NCBI GenBank assembly: GCA_964398055.1
Contig: CAYNLK010000014.1
Span: 65,404 to 129,403, forward strand
Length of the DNA stretch: 64,000 nucleotides
Direction: 5' to 3'
Origin: CAYNLK01 sp964398055
GTDB lineage: Bacteria; Chloroflexota; Anaerolineae; 4572-78; J111
Part shown: positions 43,250-51,322 of the stretch, piece after piece
Numbering within the stretch: position 1 is the first letter of the stretch
Layout of the letters: each line of letters begins with the position of its first letter
Position numbers and translations under genes: made by a program
Notes under the pieces: model-generated
Database searches by the model: none
What the model was told of the DNA's origin: nothing
What the model saw: only the letters and a program-made list of their open reading frames with translations

Positions 43250-44251
43250 TTACACTCCCCAACGTAATCCTGGCGTCAGGACCGGGTCATCCCACAGTCC
43301 GAGTAGCTCGTCGTCTGCTTTGAGCAGGGTGATGGAGCAGCCGGCCATCTCCAGCGAGGTGATGTAGTTGCCGACCAACGAGCGGGCAATGGCAACGCCT
43401 TTACCCTGGCAGACCTTGTTCAGTTCGTTGTAAACCAGATAAAGCTCGATCAGGGGCGTGCCGCCCATGCCGTTGACCATAGCGATGACCTTATCGCCGC
43501 TCTTGAAGGGCAGGTCGGAGATGACCGCATTGGCCATCATCTCGACGATCTCCTGGGCGCTCTTGACTTTCATGCGCTCCCGGCCTGGCTCGCCATGGAT
43601 GCCGATGCCGATCTCCATCTCGTCGTCGCCGATGTCAAACGTCGGCTTGCCGGCCGCCGGCACGGTGCAGGAGGTCAGGGCCATGCCCATCGAGCGGCCA
43701 TTGGCATTCACCTTGCGGCAGAGGTCGGCCACCTTCTGCAAGTCGTAGCCTCGCTCGGCCCCGGCCCCGCAGATTTTCTCGGCCAGCACGGTGGTGCCGA
43801 CCCCACGGCGTCCGGCGGTGTAGAGGCTGTCTTGCACGGCCACGTCGTCATCGATCACCACCGCGGCCACCTCGATGCCTTCGGCCTGGCACAGCTCGGC
43901 CGCCATTTCAAAGTTCATCACGTCGCCGGTGTAGTTCTTGACGATGTGCAGGACGCCGGCGCCGCCGTTGACGGCCTTGGTGGCCGCTTCCATCTGGTCC
44001 GGCGTGGGCGAGGTGAAGACGTCGCCGGGGCAGGCTGCATCCAGCATACCCTTGCCCACAAAGCCGCCGTGCATCGGCTCGTGGCCGCTGCCGCCGCCGG
44101 AGATGACGCCTACTTTGCCCTTGACCGGCGCATCGGCGCGGACCACAAAGTTCGGGTCATAGTGCACTTTCACCAGGTCGGCGTGGGCCGCAGCCACACC
44201 TGCCAGAGATTGTTTAACCACATCCTCTGGCTTGTTGATTAATTTTTTCAT
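43250..44251 (-). CDS. dhaK: Dihydroxyacetone kinase subunit DhaK
   Basis: 333 residues. The substrate domain has GVISGGGSGHEPMHGGFVGKGML, and the His that binds dihydroxyacetone covalently is in GIGIHGEPGRERM (near residue 220). It phosphorylates dihydroxyacetone together with DhaL. Being a separate subunit rather than a DhaK-DhaL fusion, it is the PEP-dependent type. It follows glpF after a large hairpin. Confidence 0.96.
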   Translation of the reverse strand: MKKLINKPEDVVKQSLAGVAAAHADLVKVHYDPNFVVRADAPVKGKVGVISGGGSGHEPMHGGFVGKGMLDAACPGDVFTSPTPDQMEAATKAVNGGAGVLHIVKNYTGDVMNFEMAAELCQAEGIEVAAVVIDDDVAVQDSLYTAGRRGVGTTVLAEKICGAGAERGYDLQKVADLCRKVNANGRSMGMALTSCTVPAAGKPTFDIGDDEMEIGIGIHGEPGRERMKVKSAQEIVEMMANAVISDLPFKSGDKVIAMVNGMGGTPLIELYLVYNELNKVCQGKGVAIARSLVGNYITSLEMAGCSITLLKADDELLGLWDDPVLTPGLRWGV

Positions 44252-44290
44252 ACCATCCTTCCTTTCCTAGATTCGTGATCTCTTTATTTA

Positions 44291-44378
44291 GAACCTGTCC
44301 CCACGGGGTTGAATTGGCATCCCCCGGCCTGAGCTACTGCCGGGGGATGCATCAACCCCATCCGTTCAAGACAGGTTC
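44291..44378 (-). terminator. Long nested hairpin between glpF and dhaK
   Basis: Outer arms GAACCTGTC and GACAGGTTC, middle arms GGGGTTGA and TCAACCCC, inner arms GCATCCCCCGGC and GCCGGGGGATGC. The 88 bp fold into one interrupted stem. It may cut expression of glpF from that of dhaKL. Confidence 0.7.
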
Positions 44379-44398
44379 AGATCGGGGTGAAAGCTGGC

Positions 44399-45121
44399 TT
44401 AGAAAAGCGGCAGGAAGACAAATTGCCACAGCACTGCGCCCAGGATACCACCGATGACCGGGCCGACCACCGGCACCCAGGAGTAGCCCCAGTCCGAGTC
44501 CCGCTTGCCGGGGATGGGCAGCACAAAGTGGGCAATGCGCGGCCCCAGGTCACGGGCCGGGTTGATGGCGTAGCCGGTCGGCCCACCCAGGGACAGACCG
44601 ATACTGAAAACCAGGATACCAATCAGATAGGGGCCGATGCCGCTGCCGAGGCCGTTATTGGCATTCGTAATCCCCAAGACGCCCCAGAGCAGCATCATCG
44701 TGCCGATGATTTCGGTAACGAGGTTCCAGCCGTAGTTGCGGATGGCCGGGGCCGTGCAGAAGACGGCCAGCTTGAGGTCAGCATTGGTGCTGGCTTCAAA
44801 GTGTCTGTTATAGGCCAGCCAGACCAGCACCGCGCCGATGAAGGCACCGATGAATTGAGCGATAATGTAGGGCACCACCTGGGCTGCCGGGAAGGCTCCA
44901 ATAGCTGTCAGCCCAATCGTCACTGCCGGATTGATATGCGCGCCACTGACCCAGCCGGTTGCGTACACGGCCATGGCCACGGCGAAACCCCAGCCTGCGG
45001 TTATGACGATCCAGCCGCCGCCCTGTCCTTTGTTTTTGTCCAACACGACGTTGGCCACAACGCCGTCACCCAACAGGATCAGGATCATCGTACCAACGAC
45101 TTCACCCATAAAGCCGCTCAT
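44399..45121 (-). CDS. glpF: Glycerol facilitator (aquaglyceroporin)
   Basis: 240 residues, six membrane helices with two half-helices. NPA motifs are HINPAVTIG and INPARDLGPR; the Asp after the second NPA is the mark of glycerol-conducting members. It lets glycerol (perhaps also dihydroxyacetone) diffuse in. It is the first gene of the operon, with a leader of about 630 nt before it. Confidence 0.95.
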   Translation of the reverse strand: MSGFMGEVVGTMILILLGDGVVANVVLDKNKGQGGGWIVITAGWGFAVAMAVYATGWVSGAHINPAVTIGLTAIGAFPAAQVVPYIIAQFIGAFIGAVLVWLAYNRHFEASTNADLKLAVFCTAPAIRNYGWNLVTEIIGTMMLLWGVLGITNANNGLGSGIGPYLIGILVFSIGLSLGGPTGYAINPARDLGPRIAHFVLPIPGKRDSDWGYSWVPVVGPVIGGILGAVLWQFVFLPLF

Positions 45122-45179
45122 AGTTTTTCTCCCTCACTTTCAAAAATTTTGAAATTTTATGTAGAAGATTAGGTTTACC

Positions 45180-45229
45180 TGAAACCCGGCTACAATGGCT
45201 CCCAGTGGCGGCAGAGCCGGCGGGTTTCT
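45180..45229 (-). promoter_or_regulatory. Leader hairpin near the glpF start
   Basis: GAAACCCGGCT pairs with AGCCGGCGGGTTTC (two-base bulge) around a 25-base loop. It is about 60-110 bases before glpF in the leader. Confidence 0.45.
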
Positions 45230-45309
45230 TCCCAATAGATATATCGTTGATCTTGATTAGTTGATAGGCCAAATCCTCCTTTCTGAGTCTGATATCGAAA
45301 TTAACCATT

Positions 45310-45387
45310 CCAGGTCCTGGCAGGGGACTACCTCAGCTTCTGTGATGGCAACTGGCGTCGCCTCCCTGCCGGGGATTGCGGACCTGG
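45310..45387 (-). promoter_or_regulatory. Structured leader element of the glycerol operon
   Basis: CCAGGTCC pairs with GGACCTGG, then GGCAGGGA with TCCCTGCC, enclosing further GGC/GCC pairs. It looks like a folded RNA domain in the long leader. No known riboswitch class was recognised. Confidence 0.5.
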
Positions 45388-45397
45388 CCAAAATCAA

Positions 45398-45445
45398 AAA
45401 GGCACAAGGATAATTAGCTTTTGGCTAATGGCTCCTTATGCCTTT
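45398..45445 (-). terminator. Terminator-like hairpin within the glpF leader
   Basis: AAAGGCACAAGGA and TCCTTATGCCTTT arms (one mismatch), inner stem ATTAGC/GCTAAT, followed on the minus strand by GCCTTTTTGATTTT. It lies between the promoter at 45761 and glpF, where it would stop transcription unless read through. Confidence 0.65.
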
Positions 45446-45760
45446 AAGACTGCCAGCATAGATTAGGGCCTCACTGTGACCCCAACCCCAACAACCTTGA
45501 TTTGTATTGAAGTGGTTGACCGCTTTGTCAAACATAACCAATCTACAGGGTGCTGCTGGTTGAATGGCTTGAACCGGGTTCCCGAAAAGCCCAAAAAAAT
45601 CAAAAAAAGATTTCGTGACGGGCTAGATCAGGAGAGCTTCAGAACTTTTTCAGAGAAAAGTCGAAACAGAGGTTGGTTCTAGAAACCAGAGATGTAGTCG
45701 AAAGTGAAGCGTTCGCAGTTGAACAAATGTAAGAATGATTTTTTTAGATGAACGTTTGCT

Positions 45761-45789
45761 ATACTAGCACTTTTTTCCCAGGCTGTCAA
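45761..45789 (-). promoter_or_regulatory. Strong promoter reading toward glpF
   Basis: On the minus strand: TTGACA, 17-base spacer, TAGTAT. The region 45450-45950 is AT-rich and no convincing gene is seen in it. Confidence 0.65.
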
Positions 45790-45958
45790 ATGGATTTTGT
45801 CGAATAAGTAACTTTGAGAGCACAATAAAACAATTATATTGGGTGTTTGACCGGATCGAATTTTGAGCAAATGTTCAGATAATAATATAAATGGAACATT
45901 TGTAATAATAGACCTGTTTTGAAAGCCTGTCAAATATTCAAAGCGGTAATTCGGGATA

Positions 45959-46052
45959 AGGTGACCGGCACTTGCACCACTATTTCCGAGCTAAATTACA
46001 GGCGCGTGGGCGGCAATTCTAAGCGAAAATTAATTGTAAGTGCCGGTCACCT
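45959..46052. repeat. Dispersed palindromic element, long form (copy 3)
   Basis: The same 15-bp terminal inverted repeats as at 1543 and 7759, but an unrelated 64-bp interior. It lies upstream of the thioredoxin-like gene. Confidence 0.75.
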
Positions 46053-46170
46053 AAAAATTTGGGTAGACCCGGGTGGTAATTCGGTCTGTTTCAGACTATT
46101 CACCTTTGACAGAGGTTATCAGTCAGAGTATAGTTGGGTCCATAAATCTGCTCTCTGAGGGAAAGAAAGT

Positions 46171-46500
46171 ATGCCTGCTCTGGTTTATGTCAGCGATAAC
46201 AGTTTTGACGCCGAAGTGCTCAAATGCGATATCCCGGTGTTGGCCGCATTCCTGACCACCTGGTCCGCCCCCAGCCAAACGCTGGCCGAGCAACTGATCC
46301 AGCTTGCCGCCGACTATCAGGATCGGCTCAAATTCGTGGGGTTGGATATTGAAGCAAACCCAACTGTTACCTCTCAATATCATGTTTTCAACGTGCCAAC
46401 CCTCATTCTATTCAAGTTTGGGCAGGAAGTGGCTCGGCTCAGCGGCATGATTTCCACGACGGAACTGCTGGACCAGGTTACACCTTTCTTGGATGAATAA
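46171..46500 (+). CDS. Thioredoxin-fold protein lacking both active-site cysteines
   Basis: 109 residues with the full thioredoxin pattern (VLAAFLTTWSAPSQTLAEQL, then VPTLILFKFGQEV with the cis-Pro). The redox motif WCGPC is replaced by WSAPS, both Cys being Ser (residues 32 and 35). It cannot do disulfide exchange at that site. Such proteins can serve as chaperone or adaptor folds. It stands alone; the next gene is a tRNA-nucleotidyltransferase-like fusion on the same strand. Confidence 0.88.
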   Translation: MPALVYVSDNSFDAEVLKCDIPVLAAFLTTWSAPSQTLAEQLIQLAADYQDRLKFVGLDIEANPTVTSQYHVFNVPTLILFKFGQEVARLSGMISTTELLDQVTPFLDE

Positions 46501-46535
46501 CCCCCAGCCCGGCTGAAAGTTACTCCGAACTGCCG

Positions 46536-46640
46536 GTGAACAGTAATCAGTGAACAGTGAACAGTAATCAGTGAACAGTGAACAGTAATCAGTGAACAGT
46601 GAACTGACCACTGATAACTGATAACTGATAACTGACCACT
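46536..46640. repeat. Fifteen-unit heptamer array
   Basis: 105 bp of exact 7-bp units: (GTGAACA, GTAATCA, GTGAACA)-type blocks repeated three times at a 21-bp higher-order period, then GTGAACT, GACCACT, GATAACT three times, GACCACT. It starts 36 bp past the thioredoxin-like stop. Confidence 0.9.
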
Positions 46641-46690
46641 ACCCCCTTCGCCTGCTTCAACAAACTTCTCAAACGTGGTATACTTTAACC

Positions 46691-49345
46691 ATGCACGTCA
46701 TTGTTACTCACCCCAATGCCGATTTTGATGCGGTGGCTTCGTTGCTGGGCGCCTGGTTGCTTTATCCCGAGGCTATGCCGGTGTTGCCCAGTCCTCTCAA
46801 CCGCAATGTGCGGGATTTTGTCACTCTTTATGAAAACCGGCTGCCCTTTGTACGCCAGCATGAATTGGGCCGGGAGCCGGTCGACCGGATCACGGTGGTT
46901 GACAGCCAACAGGTGCCGACCATGAAGGGGCTGGCGGCTCAACCCCAAATCCACATTATCGATCATCACGATTTGCACCAGCAGCCGCCCGAAGGGGCCG
47001 TCCTCAGCCTGACCGATACCGGCGCCACCGTCACCCTGCTGGTCGAACAAATTCGGGAACTCCCCATTCGGTTAACCCCCATCCAGGGCACGCTATTGCT
47101 GCTGGGCATTTATGAAGATACCGGCTCGCTGACCTACGCCAACACCACCGCTCGCGACTTACAGGCCGCCTCGTGGCTGCTGGCCGAGGGACGGGCTCGC
47201 CTGGACATTGCCCGCGACTATCTCAACTATCCGCTGAATGAACCGCAGCGGGCTTTGTACGAGCAGTTGGTCAATAATCTGGAAACTCACACCATCCACG
47301 GCCACACGGTGATGATTAGCCTGGCCAGTGTGGACCATTACGTGGAAGAGATCAGCAATCTGGCCCACCGGCTGCGGGATTTGTACCGGCCCGATGCCCT
47401 GTTTACGATGGTGCAAATGGTCGATCACGTCCAGATGGTGGCCCGCTCCACCACCGACGCCATTGACGTGGGCCGGATCACCAACTTCTTTGGCGGCGGT
47501 GGCCATCCCCGGGCGGCGGCGGCCTTGATCAAAGAGAAACAGTTAGCTGCGCTCAAGAAGGAGCTGACCAACCTGTTGCAGTTGCAGGTCCAGCCGGCCG
47601 TCACCGTTGGCCAGATTATGTCTAAGGGCGCCCGCACCCTCTCCCCCACCGATACGGTTGGCCACGCTGCGGCCATGATGGACCGTTACGGCCACGAAGG
47701 TTTTCCCGTGGTTGAAGCCGAGACCGGGCGCATTGTCGGCGTCGTCTCCCGCCGCGAGATCGATAAGGCTCTCCGGCACAAGCTGGCCGGGGCCGCCATT
47801 GACCATTTTATTACCAAAGGCGAGTTCTACGTGACCCCGACGGATGGGATTGACGCGGTCCAAAACCTGATGGTCGAACAGCAGATTGGCCAGGTGCCGG
47901 TGGTCGACCGGCCCGGCGGCGAGATCATCGGTATTGTCACCCGGACCGACCTGATCAACTTCTGGCATCTGGCCAAAGAGGAACCGCCAGCCCGCCTCAA
48001 CCTGACCGGCCAACTGGAACAAACCCTCTCTCAGCCGTTGCTCAAGTTGCTGCACGAGGCCGGGGAACTGGCCACCGGTCAGGGCGATTCGCTCTATATT
48101 GTCGGCGGCTTTGTACGCGACCTTTTGTTGACGATGCTGAACGAGAATGGCTCTGCCGCAGCCAGAACCAGCCCTCGCTTTGATCTGGATTTAGTGGTGG
48201 AAGGGGATGCTATTGCCCTGGCTCGTCGCCTGGCCGAGCGCAACGGCGGACGGGTGGTCAGCCACAGCCGTTTTGGTACGGCCAAATGGATTCTGGATCG
48301 GCCGGTCCCTTTTGACTCTGGCCGGGGCAGCCAGAGCGCCCGGTTAACCTCGCTTGATTTCGTTACCGCCCGGACCGAGTTCTACCAGCATCCCTCGGCT
48401 CTGCCGGAAGTTGAGCGCAGCTCGATCCGGCAAGACCTGCACCGCCGCGATTTCACCATCAACACCCTGGCCCTGCGTTTGTCGCCCGACTATTTTGGCG
48501 AGATGCTAGATTTTTACGGCGGCCAGAGCGACCTGGAAGCCCGACTCATTCGGGTGCTGCACAGCCTCAGTTTTGTGGAAGATCCCACCCGTATGCTGCG
48601 GGCGGCCCGCCTGCTCGCCCGGCTCGACTTCTACCTGGAGGAGCGGACCGCCGAACTGCTGGACAATGCCCTGGACTTGTTGGAACGGGTCAGCGGTGAG
48701 CGAATCTTTAATGAGCTGGCCTTGATTTTTCGTGAGCGAGCCCCCGAAAAAGCTCTGCAGCAGCTCGAGCAACTGGGTATCCTCAGCGCCATTCACCCCG
48801 GCCTGATGGTGGACGACTGGTTGGTCGACCGGATCCAAAAATTACATCGCGGCCTGGCTAACACGCCCTGGGCCGGTCTCTCGCCCCGGCCTATTCATTA
48901 CCTGGGGCTGATGACCTTCCACTTTGCCAAAGATGAGCTGGAAGCCTTTATGGAGCGTTTGAATTTGCGCAGTCAGCAGCGGACTCTGCTGAAGCAGGTT
49001 TACCTCATCAGGCGCAACCACGCTGAAATTGCCCAGGCTGAGCGGAATAGCGACCTCTATCACTGGCTGGCCGCCACCTCAGAGCAGGCCCGGCTGATTG
49101 CCTGGCTGGGACTGGATGATGAGTCCGCCCGCGGCAAGATCATTCATTTCCAGACCACGCTGCGAGACGTAACGCCGATGATCGATGGCAACTATCTCAA
49201 AGAGGAGTTTCAATTGCCCGGCGGCCCGATCTATCGGCAATTGCTGGCGGCGCTGCGTGATGCTCGCCTGGACGGGCAAGTTACCACCCTGGCCGACGAG
49301 CGGGCTTTGGTCGAAAAGATGATTAAAGAAGCGAGGCCAGATTGA
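46691..49345 (+). CDS. DHH phosphoesterase-CBS-tRNA nucleotidyltransferase/poly(A) polymerase fusion
   Basis: 884 residues. The N-terminal DHH/DHHA1 part (1-300) has VTHPNADFDAVASLLGAW, VVDSQ, HIIDHHD and GGGGHPRAAAA. Two CBS domains follow (about 305-430: IMSKGARTLSPTDTV, EGFPVVE). The C-terminal half is a class II nucleotidyltransferase with LYIVGGFVRDLLL, RFDLDLVVEGD, and RRDFTINTLALRL, then an RNA-binding helical region. Proteins with this order are known in Aquifex and other bacteria as A-adding enzymes finishing tRNA CCA ends together with a CC-adding partner; the DHH part may remove nucleotides. The start is ATG 46691. Confidence 0.9.
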   Translation: MHVIVTHPNADFDAVASLLGAWLLYPEAMPVLPSPLNRNVRDFVTLYENRLPFVRQHELGREPVDRITVVDSQQVPTMKGLAAQPQIHIIDHHDLHQQPPEGAVLSLTDTGATVTLLVEQIRELPIRLTPIQGTLLLLGIYEDTGSLTYANTTARDLQAASWLLAEGRARLDIARDYLNYPLNEPQRALYEQLVNNLETHTIHGHTVMISLASVDHYVEEISNLAHRLRDLYRPDALFTMVQMVDHVQMVARSTTDAIDVGRITNFFGGGGHPRAAAALIKEKQLAALKKELTNLLQLQVQPAVTVGQIMSKGARTLSPTDTVGHAAAMMDRYGHEGFPVVEAETGRIVGVVSRREIDKALRHKLAGAAIDHFITKGEFYVTPTDGIDAVQNLMVEQQIGQVPVVDRPGGEIIGIVTRTDLINFWHLAKEEPPARLNLTGQLEQTLSQPLLKLLHEAGELATGQGDSLYIVGGFVRDLLLTMLNENGSAAARTSPRFDLDLVVEGDAIALARRLAERNGGRVVSHSRFGTAKWILDRPVPFDSGRGSQSARLTSLDFVTARTEFYQHPSALPEVERSSIRQDLHRRDFTINTLALRLSPDYFGEMLDFYGGQSDLEARLIRVLHSLSFVEDPTRMLRAARLLARLDFYLEERTAELLDNALDLLERVSGERIFNELALIFRERAPEKALQQLEQLGILSAIHPGLMVDDWLVDRIQKLHRGLANTPWAGLSPRPIHYLGLMTFHFAKDELEAFMERLNLRSQQRTLLKQVYLIRRNHAEIAQAERNSDLYHWLAATSEQARLIAWLGLDDESARGKIIHFQTTLRDVTPMIDGNYLKEEFQLPGGPIYRQLLAALRDARLDGQVTTLADERALVEKMIKEARPD

Positions 49346-49393
49346 CTCTCTTCCGTGAGCGTTCGCGTAAAACAAATGAAGGCCATTAAAACA

Positions 49394-49432
49394 AACGGAA
49401 CACGCACTACGAACCGTGGTGCGTGTTCCGTT
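49394..49432. terminator. Bidirectional terminator between convergent genes
   Basis: Perfect 14-bp arms AACGGAACACGCAC and GTGCGTGTTCCGTT with an 11-base loop, between the nucleotidyltransferase-like gene and the ABC ATPase stop. Confidence 0.7.
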
Positions 49433-49486
49433 AAGTGTAAGGGGCCGGCATACTTTTTGAGAAAATTCTCGTATTGATGCAGGCTG

Positions 49487-51067
49487 CTACGCCGGCTGGA
49501 GTTCGATATCTTCCAGGCGAGTGCCGGCCATCATCAAGCCTAATTGTTCCACAGTGGCTTCATCTGGTTTGACGATACCCATAATCTCCCCTTCGTACAT
49601 TACCGCAATCCGGTCAGACAGGTTACGGATCTCATCCAGATCTTCGGAGATGAGCAGGGTGGCTGTGCCAGCGGCCCGCTGCTTGAGCAAGGTCTGGTGG
49701 ATATATTCGGTACTGCCAATATCGACGCCGCGGGTTGGCTGGGCGGCAATCAACACGGCCGGCCGCCGCGACAGTTCCCGGGCCAGAATGAGCTTCTGGA
49801 TATTGCCGCCGGATAGATTGACCAAAGGGGTTTGTCGGGACGGCGTTTTAATCTTGAATTCCCGGATCAGTTCGTCGCAATGTTCGGCAATCTTGGGAAA
49901 ATTCAAAAAGATGTTCCGGGCAAAAGGCGGCTTGATGTGATCCTCCAGCATCAGGTTTTCCTCAACCGAGAACTGCTTGATGCCGCCTTCCAGCAGTCGC
50001 TCTTCGGGGATGTGGGAGACCCCCTGCGGGATCAACCTGTCCGGCTTCCAGCCGGTCACATCCACCTCATCAACCAGGATGCGCCCCTGGGTTGGTTCGC
50101 GCAGCCCGCCGATGGCCTGGGCCAGTTCCCGTTGACCATTCCCCGAGACGCCGGCAATGCCCAAAATCTCGCCGGCCCTAACTTCCAGGTTGACCTCTTT
50201 CACTGCCAGGATATCTTTGTCGCCCATCACCGATAAGTTCTCCAGGCGCAACCGCACCGGTCCTAACTCCACCGGCTGCTGCTCCACCCGCAGCAGCACC
50301 TCCCGGCCAACCATCAGCCGGGCCAACTCCCGCCGGTTCGTCTCGCTGGTTTTGAGCGTTTGGACCACCCGGCCGCCGCGCAGCACGGTCACCCGGTCGC
50401 TGATCGACATCACCTCGTGGAGTTTGTGGCTGATGAAAATGAGCGAGTGCCCCTCCTGGGCCATCCGCCGGAAGGTGATAAACAGCTCATCCACTTCTTG
50501 CGGCGTGAGGACCGCGGTCGGCTCGTCAAGGATCAACAAGTCGGCCCCCCGATAGAGGGCTTTGACTATCTCGACCCGCTGCTGTTCCCCCACCGCCAAT
50601 TTCCAGACCAGATGGTCGGGGTAAACCCTGAGGCCATAGGATTTGGAGAGGCGAGTGATTCGTTCCGACACCCGATCCAGGTCCAGCAGGGGGCCGCGGC
50701 TGGAGGGCAGTCCCAGGGCCACATTGGCCGCCACCGACAGGGTTGGCACCAGCATGAAGTGCTGGTGAATCATGCCGATGCCCTGCCGGATGGCGTCGGC
50801 CGGCGAGTGAATCGTCACCGGCTGGCCGTCGATTTCAATGGCGCCCTCGTCCGGCTGGTAGATGCCGTAGAGAATCCGCATCAGCGTAGTTTTGCCGGCG
50901 CCGTTTTCGCCCAGCAAGGCGTGGATTTCCCCGGCGTGGACCTCAAAACTGATGTGGTCATTGGCTAAAACGCCCGGAAATCGTTTGACGATGTCTTTTA
51001 GCTCAACCTTGCGAATGCGCGGTTTATAGGTGATGGCTTGGTCGCCGTTGCTCACTTGCTCTGTCAT
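49487..51067 (-). CDS. BMP-type (nucleoside) ABC transporter ATPase with two nucleotide-binding domains
   Basis: 526 residues from ATG 51067 (GGAG 6 bases upstream; the longer frame reaches into a hairpin repeat and is rejected). Domain 1 has Walker A GENGAGKTT and Walker B LLILDEPTAVLTPQE; domain 2 has the degenerate P-loop AGVSGNGQRE, signature NLSGGNIQKLILAREL and PTRGVDIGS. This is the arrangement of NupA/YufO and RbsA-like importers. With the BMP binding protein and two permeases it forms a complete nucleoside-type uptake system. Confidence 0.93.
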   Translation of the reverse strand: MTEQVSNGDQAITYKPRIRKVELKDIVKRFPGVLANDHISFEVHAGEIHALLGENGAGKTTLMRILYGIYQPDEGAIEIDGQPVTIHSPADAIRQGIGMIHQHFMLVPTLSVAANVALGLPSSRGPLLDLDRVSERITRLSKSYGLRVYPDHLVWKLAVGEQQRVEIVKALYRGADLLILDEPTAVLTPQEVDELFITFRRMAQEGHSLIFISHKLHEVMSISDRVTVLRGGRVVQTLKTSETNRRELARLMVGREVLLRVEQQPVELGPVRLRLENLSVMGDKDILAVKEVNLEVRAGEILGIAGVSGNGQRELAQAIGGLREPTQGRILVDEVDVTGWKPDRLIPQGVSHIPEERLLEGGIKQFSVEENLMLEDHIKPPFARNIFLNFPKIAEHCDELIREFKIKTPSRQTPLVNLSGGNIQKLILARELSRRPAVLIAAQPTRGVDIGSTEYIHQTLLKQRAAGTATLLISEDLDEIRNLSDRIAVMYEGEIMGIVKPDEATVEQLGLMMAGTRLEDIELQPA

Positions 51068-51266
51068 CCTCATCTCCAATTCAAGAGATTGATGATAATA
51101 ATCCTCAGAAAAATTATTGCGCGGATTAGGAGACACTTGTACCTGCGCCGCAAGTGCAGGTGTTAGGGCATGAACAACAAGGGGCAAAAATCCCCTAATC
51201 TCCAAATCTCCGCCCAAAATGATTGAAAAATTTCTAGACATCTTTGCTTGATCATTGTTACTTGTC

Positions 51267-51300
51267 AGGTGACCGGCACGTAAAAGGGTGCCGGTCACCT
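51267..51300. repeat. Short hairpin form of the dispersed palindrome
   Basis: Stem AGGTGACCGGCAC/GTGCCGGTCACCT, 8-base loop, 22 bp past the binding-protein stop and inside the transport operon. Confidence 0.75.
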
Positions 51301-51322
51301 GAAGATTACCGGCTAACTACGT

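Noticed and set aside
45476..45933. Short frames in the AT-rich stretch upstream of glpF
   Set aside because: They match no family, lack ribosome sites and overlap the predicted promoter and leader; treated as non-coding.
51068..51298. N-terminal extension of the BMP-type ATPase
   Set aside because: It runs through a hairpin repeat; ATG 51067 has a spaced ribosome site and a normal family start.
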